This document shows positions 30,072 to 38,787 of a DNA stretch of 64,000 nucleotides, in pieces. The position numbers were made by a program, and so were the translations under genes. Each line of letters starts with the position of its first letter. Position 1 is the first letter of the stretch. The DNA comes from Cupriavidus phytohabitans (GTDB lineage: Bacteria; Pseudomonadota; Gammaproteobacteria; Burkholderiales; Burkholderiaceae), in NCBI RefSeq assembly GCF_000426345.1, contig NZ_AUFE01000002.1, forward strand, positions 1-64,000, read 5' to 3'. The notes under the pieces are model-generated. The model saw only the letters and a program-made list of their open reading frames with translations. It searched no databases and was not told the origin of the DNA.

Positions 30072-30719
30072 TCAGATAAGGCCATTTTCGTACGCGTAAC
30101 GGATCAGGCCGGTGTTTGTCTGCACGCCGAGCTTGCGCATGGCGACCGTCTTCTGGCTGGAAATGGTGCTGACCGAGCGCCCGAGCTTGCCGGCGATGTC
30201 GGCAAGCTGGATCCCCTGCGCATAAAGCCTTACCACCTCCAGTTCGCGCAGGGTCAGTTCGGTCGCCGGGGCCGCGGCGAGCGCGGCGCTGTCAAGGATG
30301 GCCTGCGCCGAAGGCGAGTGGTAGCAACCGTCGCAGGCGATAACCTGGAGACAGGCCCGCACCACTTCATCGGTCGGGTCTTCCTTGCTGACGTAGGCGC
30401 GCACGCCCAGCTTCATGGCGCGGCGGATGATGGCGGCATTGGCCTGGGCACTGACCACCACGATGCGGGTCAGCGGATGGCGGCGCGTGAGCCGGTTCAG
30501 CAGGTTGAAACCATCCGACGAGGCATCGCCGCGGCCCATGCAGAAGTCGGTGACGGCAATGTCGGCGGGCTCGCGGTCGAGCGCGGCCAGCAGTTCCGTG
30601 CCGTTGCCGCAGGTACTGGTGACCTGGAAGTTGGGCGTGCGCTGCAGGCAGTCGCGCAGCGCGACCATGACCAGTGGATGGTCGTCCGCCAGGGCGACAC
30701 GGATGATTGGGTCGTACAT
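30072..30719 (-). CDS. RcsB-like response regulator (LuxR/NarL-type output)
   Basis: This is a 215-aa response regulator. The receiver has VALADDHPLV and the phospho-acceptor Asp in DIAVTDFCMG; its spacing and the SSDGFNLLNRL segment resemble RcsB more than typical NarL proteins. The C-terminal LuxR helix-turn-helix is TLRELEVVRLYAQGIQLADI, then GRSVSTISSQKTVAMRKLG. ATG 30719 starts at the family-typical MYDPIIRVALADD. It is the first gene of an operon with the hybrid kinase, its obvious phosphodonor. RcsB proteins in other genera control capsule genes, so a link to the EPS locus is possible but unproven. Confidence 0.9.
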   Translation of the reverse strand: MYDPIIRVALADDHPLVMVALRDCLQRTPNFQVTSTCGNGTELLAALDREPADIAVTDFCMGRGDASSDGFNLLNRLTRRHPLTRIVVVSAQANAAIIRRAMKLGVRAYVSKEDPTDEVVRACLQVIACDGCYHSPSAQAILDSAALAAAPATELTLRELEVVRLYAQGIQLADIAGKLGRSVSTISSQKTVAMRKLGVQTNTGLIRYAYENGLI

Positions 30720-31209
30720 CGTTTTCGGGTCCTCGGTCCTCGGTCCTCGGGTTCTTGGCGCTTGCTTGGGCGGGGCACCCGCAGGCGCCACGGCGTCACC
30801 ACAAATCCGCATTCTGGCTATGTTCCCGGCGCCCCTGAATCGCAATTCGGCTAGTTCCCGGTCACTGCCATCGTGCCGGACGGGCAGGCGGTGCAAGCTG
30901 GGTATAAGGGTACGGCCTCAACCCCGCTCGGCTTGACGGCGAACTGCGCGCGAGCAGCGCGATTTTTCCGCGGATCGCGCGCAATGGCATTTGTGTGACA
31001 TCAATGCACGGCGCAGCTGTGCTTTCCCATGTAAGTGGACTGCCGACGACATATGCCGGGGCGCAGCCGGCAGCCATCAAACTTTCACGCTTGGCGCCCG
31101 CGAACGCTGTCCTAGAATGAACCTGACACGCGCCCGCGGCCATCATGCCGCGCAAGGCCCGGCTTGCGCCGGGTGGCGCTTGCGGCGCGTGCCGCGTGGG
31201 GGAATTGCC
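30720..31209. other. Intergenic region between divergent response regulator and zinc-ribbon genes
   Basis: About 490 bases separate divergent genes. It should contain the minus-strand promoter of the two-component operon and the + strand promoter of the zinc-ribbon gene. It includes a 7-bp tandem repeat (30728-30748). No well-formed promoter could be named. Confidence 0.35.
30728..30748. repeat. 7-bp tandem repeat in the response-regulator leader
   Basis: GGTCCTC occurs three times head to tail (30728-30748) and is followed by a degenerate copy. It lies 9-29 bases before the response-regulator start on the minus strand, where it reads GAGGACC and overlaps the likely ribosome-site zone. Changes in copy number would move spacing in steps of 7 bases. 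Confidence 0.7.
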
Positions 31210-31374
31210 ATGCCCGTCTATCAATACCGCTGCGAGAAGTGCGGCCACGTGTTCGAGAAAACCGAACATCTCGCAGAACATGCCTCTGCCCATCCGAATT
31301 GCCCGAACTGCGGCAGCCAGTCCGTCCAGCACGCACCGGCCCCGTTCGTGGCAGTGACCCAGCGCAAGAGCTGA
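31210..31374 (+). CDS. FmdB-type zinc-ribbon protein
   Basis: This is a 54-aa protein starting MPVYQYRCEKCGHVFEK, with two CxxC pairs (CEKC and CPNC) that form a zinc ribbon of the FmdB/Zn-ribbon-8 family. Such small proteins are widespread; a regulatory role is presumed and no biochemical function is established. GGGGGA lies about 8 bases before ATG 31210. It is a short single gene after a long leader and is followed by another small gene in the same direction. Confidence 0.85.
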   Translation: MPVYQYRCEKCGHVFEKTEHLAEHASAHPNCPNCGSQSVQHAPAPFVAVTQRKS

Positions 31375-31552
31375 GCCGTAACAACGTTCCAGGAGATTTG
31401 CGCTCCGCCGCGAGGCCGCAGCGGGGCGTTGGCGTGCATGCCGCCGGGCGATTGCCGGCGGGATGCCGGAGTGGTTTCATGCGTGGCGCATGCACCGCCA
31501 CGCGCGTTCGCGCTGCGCGCAAGCGGCGATCTCAACCTTGACGGAGGATGCC

Positions 31553-31804
31553 ATGGCCACGAGACCGTTTTCCCAGTTTCCCGCCGACGAGCAGCAACAG
31601 GTAACGCAGGCTTGCATGCATGTCGGGATCCCACAGGAGGCGTTCCAGATCACGGACGAAGGCGATGGCGGGGGCCGTCGCGTCAGTGTGAAGCGGCTGG
31701 GCACGGACGCGGTCAGCGTCTATGAGGCCGGGCCGGGTTCGGTCTGGGTCGAAGAGTTCGAGAGCGATCTCGAATGCGGCCTGTTCGGCCGCGTGACGGC
31801 GTAG
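31553..31804 (+). CDS. Small conserved protein of unknown function
   Basis: This is an 83-aa acidic protein starting MATRPFSQFPADEQQQ at ATG 31553, with an excellent ribosome site ACGGAGG (31541-31547). It has no Cys cluster, signal or membrane segment; sequence VSVKRLGTDAVSVYEAGPGSVWVEEFESDL suggests a small beta-rich domain. It lies about 180 bases after the zinc-ribbon gene and converges with the BLUF gene. Not recognised. Confidence 0.65.
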   Translation: MATRPFSQFPADEQQQVTQACMHVGIPQEAFQITDEGDGGGRRVSVKRLGTDAVSVYEAGPGSVWVEEFESDLECGLFGRVTA

Positions 31805-31830
31805 CGTGCGGAAAGCGCGGAAAGCGCGGC

Positions 31831-32274
31831 TCAGTGCCGGCCGCGCTCGCCCAGGCGCGACACCACCGAGGCGCCCGCAATCAGTTCCTTGAGCAGCGCC
31901 AGCGAGGCCGCGCCGCTGGTTCGGAAGGGATCGAGTTCGGCGCGCGCCGAGAACTTCAGCAGCGTCGCGGTGTTGATGCGCGCCGCGTTGACCTGGCCCA
32001 TGGCCCAGCCGGCGAAGTCGCGCGTGCAGGTTTCCTCGAAATGCAGCAGCGTCACATCCTGGTGGCGCGGATCGCGCGCGATCGACTGGAACAGTTGCGA
32101 GACCTCCTGCCGGTCGCCTTCGAGCGCCTGCAGGAAGATGCCGTTGCCGTGGCACAGCACGCCGGTGATGCCGTGGCGCGGGTTGCGCTCGAGGCTGGTG
32201 GCCAGGATCGCGTCGAGCAGGGCCGTGTCGATGGCCTGGCGGGCACGGCTGGCATAGATCAGGCGGACTAGCAT
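31831..32274 (-). CDS. BLUF-domain blue-light sensor protein
   Basis: This is a 147-aa single-domain BLUF protein that binds FAD and senses blue light. The key residues are present: the photoactive Tyr in LIYASRA (Tyr7), Asn in ERNPRHGITG, Gln in FLQALEGDRQEV, and the late Trp-Met in FAGWAMG. The C-terminal 40 residues form a short helical cap as in other short BLUF proteins, so it must act by binding a partner, not through a fused output domain. It lies 56 bases downstream of folE on the same strand, so the two may share a transcript. The partner is not evident in this window. Confidence 0.92.
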   Translation of the reverse strand: MLVRLIYASRARQAIDTALLDAILATSLERNPRHGITGVLCHGNGIFLQALEGDRQEVSQLFQSIARDPRHQDVTLLHFEETCTRDFAGWAMGQVNAARINTATLLKFSARAELDPFRTSGAASLALLKELIAGASVVSRLGERGRH

Positions 32275-32330
32275 GGTCGTGGCGGTTCCGTGATGGGGAA
32301 GGAGCGGATGCTGATTCCGGGGCAGGGCTC

Positions 32331-33080
32331 CTAGCCGCGGTTATTGTTCAGCAGCGTGAGGAATTCACGCCGCAGGCTGTCGTCCTTCAGGAAGGAGCCG
32401 CGCATCACGCTGTTGGTCATCTTGGCGTCGGTGTCGCGCACGCCGCGCCAGTGCATGCAGAAATGCTCGGCCTCCATCACGATGGCGAGGCCGTCGGGGT
32501 TCATCTTTTCCTGCAGCAGGTCGGCGACCTGCGCGACGGCTTCTTCCTGGATCTGCGGCCGGCACATGATCCATTCCGCCAGCCGCGCGTACTTGGACAG
32601 GCCGATCAGGTTGGAATGCTGGTTGGGCATCACTCCCACCCACAGCTTGCCGATGATCGGGCACAGATGGTGCGAGCAGGCGCTGCGCACGCGCAGCGGG
32701 CCCACGATCATCAGCTCATTGAGCTGGCCGACGTTGGGGAACTCGGTCACCGCCGGCGACTTCGCGTAGCGGCCGGCGAAGATCTCCTTCAGGTACATCT
32801 TGGCTACGCGCCGCGCGGTTTCCTGCGTGTTGTGGTCGTTGTCGACGTCGATCACCAGCGCGCGCAGCACGCCTTCGATGCGGGTCTGGACCTCGGCTTG
32901 CAGCTGCTCCAGCTCGCCCGGCTCGATATAGCGGGCGATATTGTCGTTGGCATGGAAGCGTTCCTGCGCAGCCCGCAGGCGCGCGCGGATCCGCTCCGAG
33001 ACGGAAGAGGCCGGGTCGCCGGCGGCCGCGTCGGCCGGTTGGAGGTCTTGCGGGCGGTGTGCCGCGTCCTTGCTGTTCAT
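32331..33080 (-). CDS. folE: GTP cyclohydrolase I
   Basis: This enzyme converts GTP to 7,8-dihydroneopterin triphosphate, the first step of folate and pterin synthesis. The catalytic and zinc-binding blocks are present: RVRSACSHHLCPIIGKLWVG (zinc Cys and His) and EAEHFCMHWRGVRD (second Cys and His). The N-terminus has about 45 residues not needed for the fold. The protein is 249 aa and otherwise normal. It precedes the BLUF gene on the minus strand. Many genomes carry more than one folE, so this may be a secondary copy. Confidence 0.95.
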   Translation of the reverse strand: MNSKDAAHRPQDLQPADAAAGDPASSVSERIRARLRAAQERFHANDNIARYIEPGELEQLQAEVQTRIEGVLRALVIDVDNDHNTQETARRVAKMYLKEIFAGRYAKSPAVTEFPNVGQLNELMIVGPLRVRSACSHHLCPIIGKLWVGVMPNQHSNLIGLSKYARLAEWIMCRPQIQEEAVAQVADLLQEKMNPDGLAIVMEAEHFCMHWRGVRDTDAKMTNSVMRGSFLKDDSLRREFLTLLNNNRG

Positions 33081-33695
33081 GGAAAGCGTGGTGGGTTGCG
33101 GAGTGGTCCGGCACGGGCGCCGGCGGGTGTGCCGGATTCACTATATGGCAGATGCGGTGGCCCGACAACCTGCCCGCCCGACGCCCTGAGGCCCCTTTGA
33201 GGCCCCTTTGAGGCCCTCTTGGGTCCTCTTTGAGGCCCCCATTCCCACTGCGCCGGACGCGCCGCATACCGCACACCCCGGCTTGCCTCCGTGAATTGTT
33301 CGTGACAACGCTCAACCTCGCCTCGCGCGACGCCGACAAGCGCACATAATGTCCGCAAACATCAGCCGCCCGCCGCCTGAATGGCGGTACCGCAAGTTGC
33401 GGCCTTACTTTTGTCGGGAACAACGTGACCTTGCCGATCGCCTTCCCATGCAGCAGCCTGATGCTGCTCCATGTCGTGACGATACCGCTGCCGGCAACGC
33501 CGGTGGAAACGGGCGTGGCGGAGCATCATGCGAGCGCTGCCCGTGCGCGCAAGCCAGGCTTGCGGCGGCCGCTCGCCGTGGGCGCGCGCGTGCCGACAGG
33601 CGGGAGTGCCCCCACCGGCTGAGGCGCGCGGCGCCGAGCCGGACCTGGTCAGGCACGCGCAGCGTGCGGCACCCTGCCCGGGCGCCCCGCAACAC
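33081..33695. other. Intergenic region between permease stop and folE start
   Basis: About 615 bases contain the folE promoter region on the minus strand and the 3' flank of the permease gene. The area has an 11-bp tandem repeat (33187-33240) and small GC stems (for example GCACGC-GCA-GCGTGC near 33655), but no U-run. The overlapping short frames lack coding features. Confidence 0.4.
33187..33240. repeat. 11-bp tandem repeat (TGAGGCCCCTT), about five copies
   Basis: Two perfect copies (33187-33197, 33198-33208) are followed by degenerate copies to 33240. It lies about 110-160 bases upstream of folE, in the likely promoter zone. Confidence 0.75.
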
Positions 33696-34949
33696 CTACC
33701 AGAGCAGCAGCGCCAGCGCCGGCAGCATCGCGGCCGGCATGACGATCGCCCCCAGGCGCAGGAACTGGCCGGCGCTGACCATATGCCCCTCGCGGCGCAG
33801 CGCGGTGAGCCACAGCAGCGTGGCCAGCGAGCCGGTCACCGACAGGTTCGGGCCCAGGTCGATGCCGATCAGCACCGCGCCGGTGACCGCGTGCGACGCA
33901 TCGCCAGCGGACAGCGCCGACGCCGCGATCAGCCCGGCCGGCAGGTTGTTGGCGATATTGCCCGCCAGTGTCACCAGTCCGCCCACCGCCAGCAGCGCAA
34001 GCGCACCGCCATCGCGCGAGGCGGCCGCGACCGCGTCGGCGAGGTGACCGATCACCGCGGTCTGCTCCAGCGCGGCCACCAGCACGAACAGGCCGGCCAC
34101 CATTGGCAGCACGCTCCAGGAAACTTCGCGCAGCGCCGGCAACAGCAGGTCGCGCCGGGTGGCGCAGACCAGCAGCAGCGTGGCCACGCCGGCGGCGCAG
34201 GTGGGCCAGCCCAGTTCGCTGCCGCGCAGCGACGCCAGCAGCAGCGTGATGCCGGTCAGCACGATGCCCAGCGCGGTCAGCCAGGCCTGCAGCGATAGCG
34301 GCGGCACCGGGACATCGCTGCCGATCGGCTCGGCCAGCGCATGGCGCTGGGTCCACCACAGCGCTGCCAGCGTCGCCAGCACCGCGGCCAGCGATGGCAG
34401 CGCGAAGGCGGCCAGCCATCCCGCCAATGGCGGCATGCGCTCGCCGAAGATCACCAGGTTGGCCGGATTCGAGATCGGCAGCACGAAGCTGGCCGCGTTG
34501 GCGATGAACGCGCAAGCGTACAGGTAGGGCAGCGGATGGCGCACGCGCGCCGCACGCGTGGCGGCCAGCACCGCGGGCGTCAGCACCACCGCGGTGGCGT
34601 CGTTCGACATGAACGCCGTGACCAGCGTGCCGAAGCCATACACCAGCAGGAACAGCCGCAGCGCCGAGCCGCGCGCCTGGCGCACCGCCAGCGCGGCGAC
34701 GTGGTCGAACAGGCCGGTCTTGCGGGCCAGTTCGGAGATCAGCATCATGCCGGCCAGGAACAGGTAGACGTCATAGCCGCGCATGACCGCGGCGAATGCG
34801 TCGGGCAGCGCCAGCAGTCCGGTGGCGCATAGCAGCAGCGCGCCGGCGGCGGCCCAGAAGGCCTCGGGCAGGCGGAAGGGGCGGAACAGGACGCCGGCGG
34901 TGGTCAGCGCGGCGACCGACCAGATCAGCAGCGGGCTGTGGCTGGACAT
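33696..34949 (-). CDS. ArsB/SLC13-like anion permease
   Basis: This is an inner-membrane permease of about 417 aa with 11-12 hydrophobic segments. Two internally related motif sets mark the ion-transporter superfamily: AFMSNDATAVVLTPAVLA with ASFVLPISNPANLVIFGE in the first half, and AGNIANNLPAGLIAAS with IGIDLGPNLSVTGSLATLLW in the second. These match arsenite permease ArsB and relatives. No ars regulator, reductase or ATPase is adjacent, so arsenite export is not certain. The start may be ATG 34949 or GTG 34961. It follows the PBP1A gene on the minus strand after about 46 bases. Confidence 0.82.
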   Translation of the reverse strand: MSSHSPLLIWSVAALTTAGVLFRPFRLPEAFWAAAGALLLCATGLLALPDAFAAVMRGYDVYLFLAGMMLISELARKTGLFDHVAALAVRQARGSALRLFLLVYGFGTLVTAFMSNDATAVVLTPAVLAATRAARVRHPLPYLYACAFIANAASFVLPISNPANLVIFGERMPPLAGWLAAFALPSLAAVLATLAALWWTQRHALAEPIGSDVPVPPLSLQAWLTALGIVLTGITLLLASLRGSELGWPTCAAGVATLLLVCATRRDLLLPALREVSWSVLPMVAGLFVLVAALEQTAVIGHLADAVAAASRDGGALALLAVGGLVTLAGNIANNLPAGLIAASALSAGDASHAVTGAVLIGIDLGPNLSVTGSLATLLWLTALRREGHMVSAGQFLRLGAIVMPAAMLPALALLLW

Positions 34950-34995
34950 CAGGATGGGCACGAAGGTGGGGTGAGGGGGCAGGAGTGCGTGGAGT

Positions 34996-37146
34996 TTACA
35001 GGCCGTCCCCGCGGGCGGACACGGCGGGCCCGGCCACGGCCGCAGGCGCCGGCATGCCGGTGGGGGTGCCGGGAAGCTGTGTGCCCGCGGCTGGCGGCGC
35101 CAAGGATGTGGCGGGACTGGCCGGGCTCGCAGCGTTGCTTGCCACCGGGGCCACGACAGGATCCGCGGCCGGCGTCACCGGCGCCACCGGAGAAGCCGCC
35201 GGCGGCGGGAAGCCGAGCGAGGCGATGCCACGGCCGCCATCCGCGTACTCGGCATATATCCAGTCGTTGCCCGCGCGCACCAGGCCGGCCGGGGCGTCGG
35301 GCTCCGTCTCGGGAACGCCGGCCAGCCGTCCTTCCATGTACGCCGCCCACACCGGCAGCGCCGTGGTGGCGCCGAACTCATGCTCGCCAAGGCTCCGGTT
35401 GTCGTCGTAGCCCATCCACGCCACCGTGACCACGCCGCCAGCGTAGCCGGCGAACCAGCCGTCCATGGCTTCGTTGGTGGTGCCGGTCTTGCCGGCCACG
35501 TCGTCACGGCGCAGGTAGCGGCTCACGCCCGCGCCGGTGCCTTCGTCGACCACGCTGCGCAGCAGGCTGTCCATCACGAAGGCATTGCGCGCGCTGATCA
35601 CGCGCGTAGGCGCCGCGGCGCCATCGGTGCCGGCCGGGGCAGCGTCAAACAGCACGTTGCCCTCGCTGTCGGTGATGCGCTCGATCAGGTAGGGCTCCAC
35701 GCGCTGGCCGCCGTTGGCGAACACGCCGTAGGCCGCGGCCAGCCGCAGCGGCGAAGTGGTGCCGGTACCCAGCGCCAGCGGCAGGTAGCGCGGCAGCCGC
35801 CTGGGCGAGAAGCCGAAGCGGCTGGCGAACTCCACCGCATAGGGAATGCCGATCGCCTGCAGCGTGCGGATCGCCGGCAGGTTGCGCGATTCGGCCAGCG
35901 CCTGGCGCACGGTGACCGGGCCGATAAAGCGGCCGTCGTCGTTGGACGGCTGCCAGCGCGACGAATTGGCCAGCGGCGCGTCGTTGATGACCGTGCCGGG
36001 CGACACGCCGCGCTCCAGCGCGGCGGCGTAGACGAACGGCTTGAAGGTCGAGCCCGGCTGGCGCAGCGCCTGCGTGGCGTGGTTGAAGCGGCTGGCCGCA
36101 AAGTCCGCGCCGCCCACCATCGCCTCGATCGCGCCGGTATTGGCGTCTAGCGACACCAGCGCCGCCTGCGGGCCCTGCGCCAGCGTCGGCACCGCCTTGC
36201 GGTGGCGGCGCGCATAGCGCTGCAGTCCGCCGGTCACGGCATCGTAGGCCAGCGTCTGCCGCACCGACGACACCGTGGTGTAGACGTTCAGGCCGCGCGT
36301 GTAGGCCTCGTCGCCAAAGCGCTCGCGCGCCAGCTGGCGCGCCAGTTCGGCCACGTACTCGGCATGGCCGGCGAAGCTGCCGGGCGTTTCGCCGGAGATG
36401 GCCAGGCGCTCGGCGCGGGCCGCGCGGTAGTCCTCCTGGCTGACCATGCCGAGCGCCAGCATGCGGCCAAGCACGTATTCCTGGCGGCGCTTGGCGCGCG
36501 GCAGGTTGACCACCGGGTTCATGGTCGACGGCGCCTTGGGCAGCCCGGCCAGCATCGCGCTCTCGGCCAGCGACAGGGCCGCCAGCGGCTTGCCGAAATA
36601 CGCATGCGCCGCGCTGCCGAAGCCATAGGCATGCTCGCCCAGGTAGACCTGGTTCATGTACAGCTCGAGAATGCGGTCCTTGGGCAGCGACTGGTCGATG
36701 CGCCAGGCCAGCAGCATTTCATACCACTTGCGCGCCAGCGTCTTTTCGCGCGACAGGTAGAAATTGCGCGCGACCTGCATGGTGATGGTCGACGCGCCCT
36801 GTGCGTAGCCCTGGCCCAGATTGGCCAGCGCGGCACGGAACAGCCCGGAGATATCGACACCCTCGTGCTCGTAGAACTGGTCGTCCTCGGCCGCCAGCAG
36901 GGCCTGGACCATGCGCGGCGGAATCTGTTCGAAGGGGATGAATTCGCGGTGCTCGCTGCCGAACTCGCCGATCTGCACGTTGTCGCTGGTGTAGATCCGC
37001 AGCGGGACGTCGGGTCGATAGTCGCGCAGGGCGTCGACCGGCGGAAGCTGCCGCAGGCTCAGCACCGCGGCAAAGCCGACGAGCAGGCTGGCGGCCGCAG
37101 CCAGCGCCAGTACGGCGCCGCCTGCCTTGACTGCGATTTTTTTCAT
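34996..37146 (-). CDS. Class A penicillin-binding protein (PBP1A family)
   Basis: This is a bifunctional peptidoglycan synthase of 716 aa. One N-terminal membrane anchor (about 5-28) is followed by the GT51 glycosyltransferase with LLAAEDDQFYEHEGVD, QGASTITMQVARN and LELYMNQVYLG, then the transpeptidase with QPGSTFKPFVYA (catalytic Ser in STFK), SRN (residues in AESRNLPAI) and KTGTT. The C-terminus is a long Ala/Pro-rich tail (about 60 residues). It lacks the long inserted OB-type domain of enterobacterial PBP1A, as in other short members. It is monocistronic or loosely linked to the ArsB-like permease downstream. Confidence 0.94.
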   Translation of the reverse strand: MKKIAVKAGGAVLALAAAASLLVGFAAVLSLRQLPPVDALRDYRPDVPLRIYTSDNVQIGEFGSEHREFIPFEQIPPRMVQALLAAEDDQFYEHEGVDISGLFRAALANLGQGYAQGASTITMQVARNFYLSREKTLARKWYEMLLAWRIDQSLPKDRILELYMNQVYLGEHAYGFGSAAHAYFGKPLAALSLAESAMLAGLPKAPSTMNPVVNLPRAKRRQEYVLGRMLALGMVSQEDYRAARAERLAISGETPGSFAGHAEYVAELARQLARERFGDEAYTRGLNVYTTVSSVRQTLAYDAVTGGLQRYARRHRKAVPTLAQGPQAALVSLDANTGAIEAMVGGADFAASRFNHATQALRQPGSTFKPFVYAAALERGVSPGTVINDAPLANSSRWQPSNDDGRFIGPVTVRQALAESRNLPAIRTLQAIGIPYAVEFASRFGFSPRRLPRYLPLALGTGTTSPLRLAAAYGVFANGGQRVEPYLIERITDSEGNVLFDAAPAGTDGAAAPTRVISARNAFVMDSLLRSVVDEGTGAGVSRYLRRDDVAGKTGTTNEAMDGWFAGYAGGVVTVAWMGYDDNRSLGEHEFGATTALPVWAAYMEGRLAGVPETEPDAPAGLVRAGNDWIYAEYADGGRGIASLGFPPPAASPVAPVTPAADPVVAPVASNAASPASPATSLAPPAAGTQLPGTPTGMPAPAAVAGPAVSARGDGL

Positions 37147-37189
37147 GCGCGCATTCTACCTGCTCCGGCTGGCCGAACCGGCGTGGCGG

Positions 37190-38152
37190 TTATCGGGTGG
37201 CTGCCAGCGGCAGCGGTCTGCCGCCGTCGTCCCGCTCGGCGGGCGGGGCGACAGTGTCCGGCACGGCATGGAGCGCCGGCGCGGGAGCGGCGGCGCTGTC
37301 CGGATCCGGCTGCGCCGCCGTGGCCGAGGCCATGCGCAGCCTGGCCTCGCCGTGCTGGCGCGCGAACTCGCACAGCGACAGCCAGGTCTGCTGCTGCTCG
37401 ATGATGGTGAAGTGGTCCGTGCCGGGCATGGTCTGCAGCGCGACCGGGCCGGGCCACGCCGCCATCAGCCGCTCCGAGCAGGCATGCGGCACGACCTCGT
37501 CCGTCTCCGCCAGCAGCACCTTGGTGCTCTGCACGACCTTCTTGCAGTGCGAGATCGAATCGAAATGGTGGCGCATCAGCTGCCGCAGCGGCACCAGCGG
37601 GAAGCGCTTGCGCACCAGTTCCAGCAGCGAGTCGTAGGGCGTGATCAGCTGCAGGCTCTCGAATTCCTGCAGGTCGGCCAGCTGGATCGCCACGCCGGTG
37701 CCGAGGCTGCGCCCGACCACGTGCACGCGGGTGTCGGGAAACACACGCCGGACATGCAGCAGGAACTGGCTGGCATCGGCGACGGCCCCCGCTTCGGACG
37801 GACGGCCATCGGAATGGCCCAGCCCCCGGTAGTCATAGGTGGCAAAGGCCATGCCGGCCGGGAGCCAGCGTGCGTATTGCAGCGTTTCCAGCACATCCTC
37901 GCCGCGGCCGGGCAGGTAGAACAGCAGGTCGCCCACGCTGTCGCCAGGCACATGGCAGATGTAGCCACGCACCACGCCGCCGGGAATCCTGTGCGAATAG
38001 CCGACGATGCCCTCCGGCAGGTCGCGCGGCGGACGCCGGCGCGCGTCGAACAGCAGGCGGTCCTGGTTCAGCGTCAGGTAGCTCCAGTAGCAGGCGAAGC
38101 CGCTGGCGGTCATCAGCGCGGCGGCCAGCGCGTGGCGGGTCTTGAATCGCAT
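37190..38152 (-). CDS. Alpha/beta hydrolase with N-terminal membrane anchor
   Basis: This is a 320-aa serine hydrolase of the alpha/beta fold, similar in layout to BEM46/YfhR-like proteins. The N-terminus has one hydrophobic segment (LAAALMTASGFACYWSY) that may anchor it in the inner membrane. The nucleophile elbow is VHVVGRSLGTGVA (Ser in GRSLG), the oxyanion region is LFYLPGRGED, and the catalytic Asp and His lie in LLAETDEVVP and PGTDHFTIIE. The Pro/Ala-rich C-terminal 45 residues are probably disordered. It is divergent from a small + strand gene. Substrate is unknown. Confidence 0.85.
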   Translation of the reverse strand: MRFKTRHALAAALMTASGFACYWSYLTLNQDRLLFDARRRPPRDLPEGIVGYSHRIPGGVVRGYICHVPGDSVGDLLFYLPGRGEDVLETLQYARWLPAGMAFATYDYRGLGHSDGRPSEAGAVADASQFLLHVRRVFPDTRVHVVGRSLGTGVAIQLADLQEFESLQLITPYDSLLELVRKRFPLVPLRQLMRHHFDSISHCKKVVQSTKVLLAETDEVVPHACSERLMAAWPGPVALQTMPGTDHFTIIEQQQTWLSLCEFARQHGEARLRMASATAAQPDPDSAAAPAPALHAVPDTVAPPAERDDGGRPLPLAATR

Positions 38153-38350
38153 GGCAAGTCTTCAGGTGCGCGGCGGGCGTGGCGCCGGGGGGCGCCGGCC
38201 ATGCCGCCCAAGCTGCGCAGCCTACCTCATTTTTGTCAGGCGCGACGGTGCAGCGCAAGCCAGGCCGCGCAGTTCTTGTACGATATGCCTCATACGCGCG
38301 CCCAACCCACCGGCATCCTGGCCGATGGCGCGCCCAGGGAGCAAACCAGC

Positions 38351-38593
38351 ATGAGCGAACAGAAAGACGAGCAGTTCCGCGCCGAAGAGGCACAGGCCAT
38401 GGAGCGGGTGGTCGCGGCCACGCGCCAGGTACAGGTGGCATTCACGGCGCTGCAGGCCCACTATCCGCCGCAAGGCAGCGGCAAGCCATCCAAGCTCGCG
38501 CTGCAGACCTTCGATGCGGCGCTGCAGGCGCTGGAGGACGCGCAGGCGACATTCGACGAGATCCTGAACGACCTGCTCGACGAAAAACGCTGA
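38351..38593 (+). CDS. Small helical protein of unknown function
   Basis: This is an 80-aa acidic protein starting MSEQKDEQFRAEEAQAMERV. It is almost wholly alpha-helical by composition and likely forms a coiled coil (heptad-like QVQVAFTALQ and ALQALEDAQATFDEIL). It has no signal or metal ligands. AACCAGC gives only a weak ribosome site for ATG 38351. It stands alone between the hydrolase and the acoR-like gene. Not recognised. Confidence 0.6.
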   Translation: MSEQKDEQFRAEEAQAMERVVAATRQVQVAFTALQAHYPPQGSGKPSKLALQTFDAALQALEDAQATFDEILNDLLDEKR

Positions 38594-38787
38594 CTCCGGC
38601 GCCGGGGCGCGGCGCGGATCCGTACACGGCCAGTGCGCTGTGATAAGGTTGCCGGACAACAGCCGCCCGGCCTGCCGCAGCGTCCGCCTGCGCGGTCTGC
38701 AGCAAGGGACGCAGCAAGGGACGGCCAGGCAGCGGCCGCCACGCGAGCCGCCAGCCATTTCCGGAGACCTCGCGGAGACCCGCCGTC

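Noticed and set aside
33349-33700. Possible small protein gene between folE and the permease
   Set aside because: The frame has no ribosome site, is very rich in Arg and Ala, and runs on into the antisense of the permease gene.
33696-34949. Arsenic-resistance operon
   Set aside because: Only the permease is ArsB-like; no arsR, arsC or arsA gene is nearby, so the substrate was left open.
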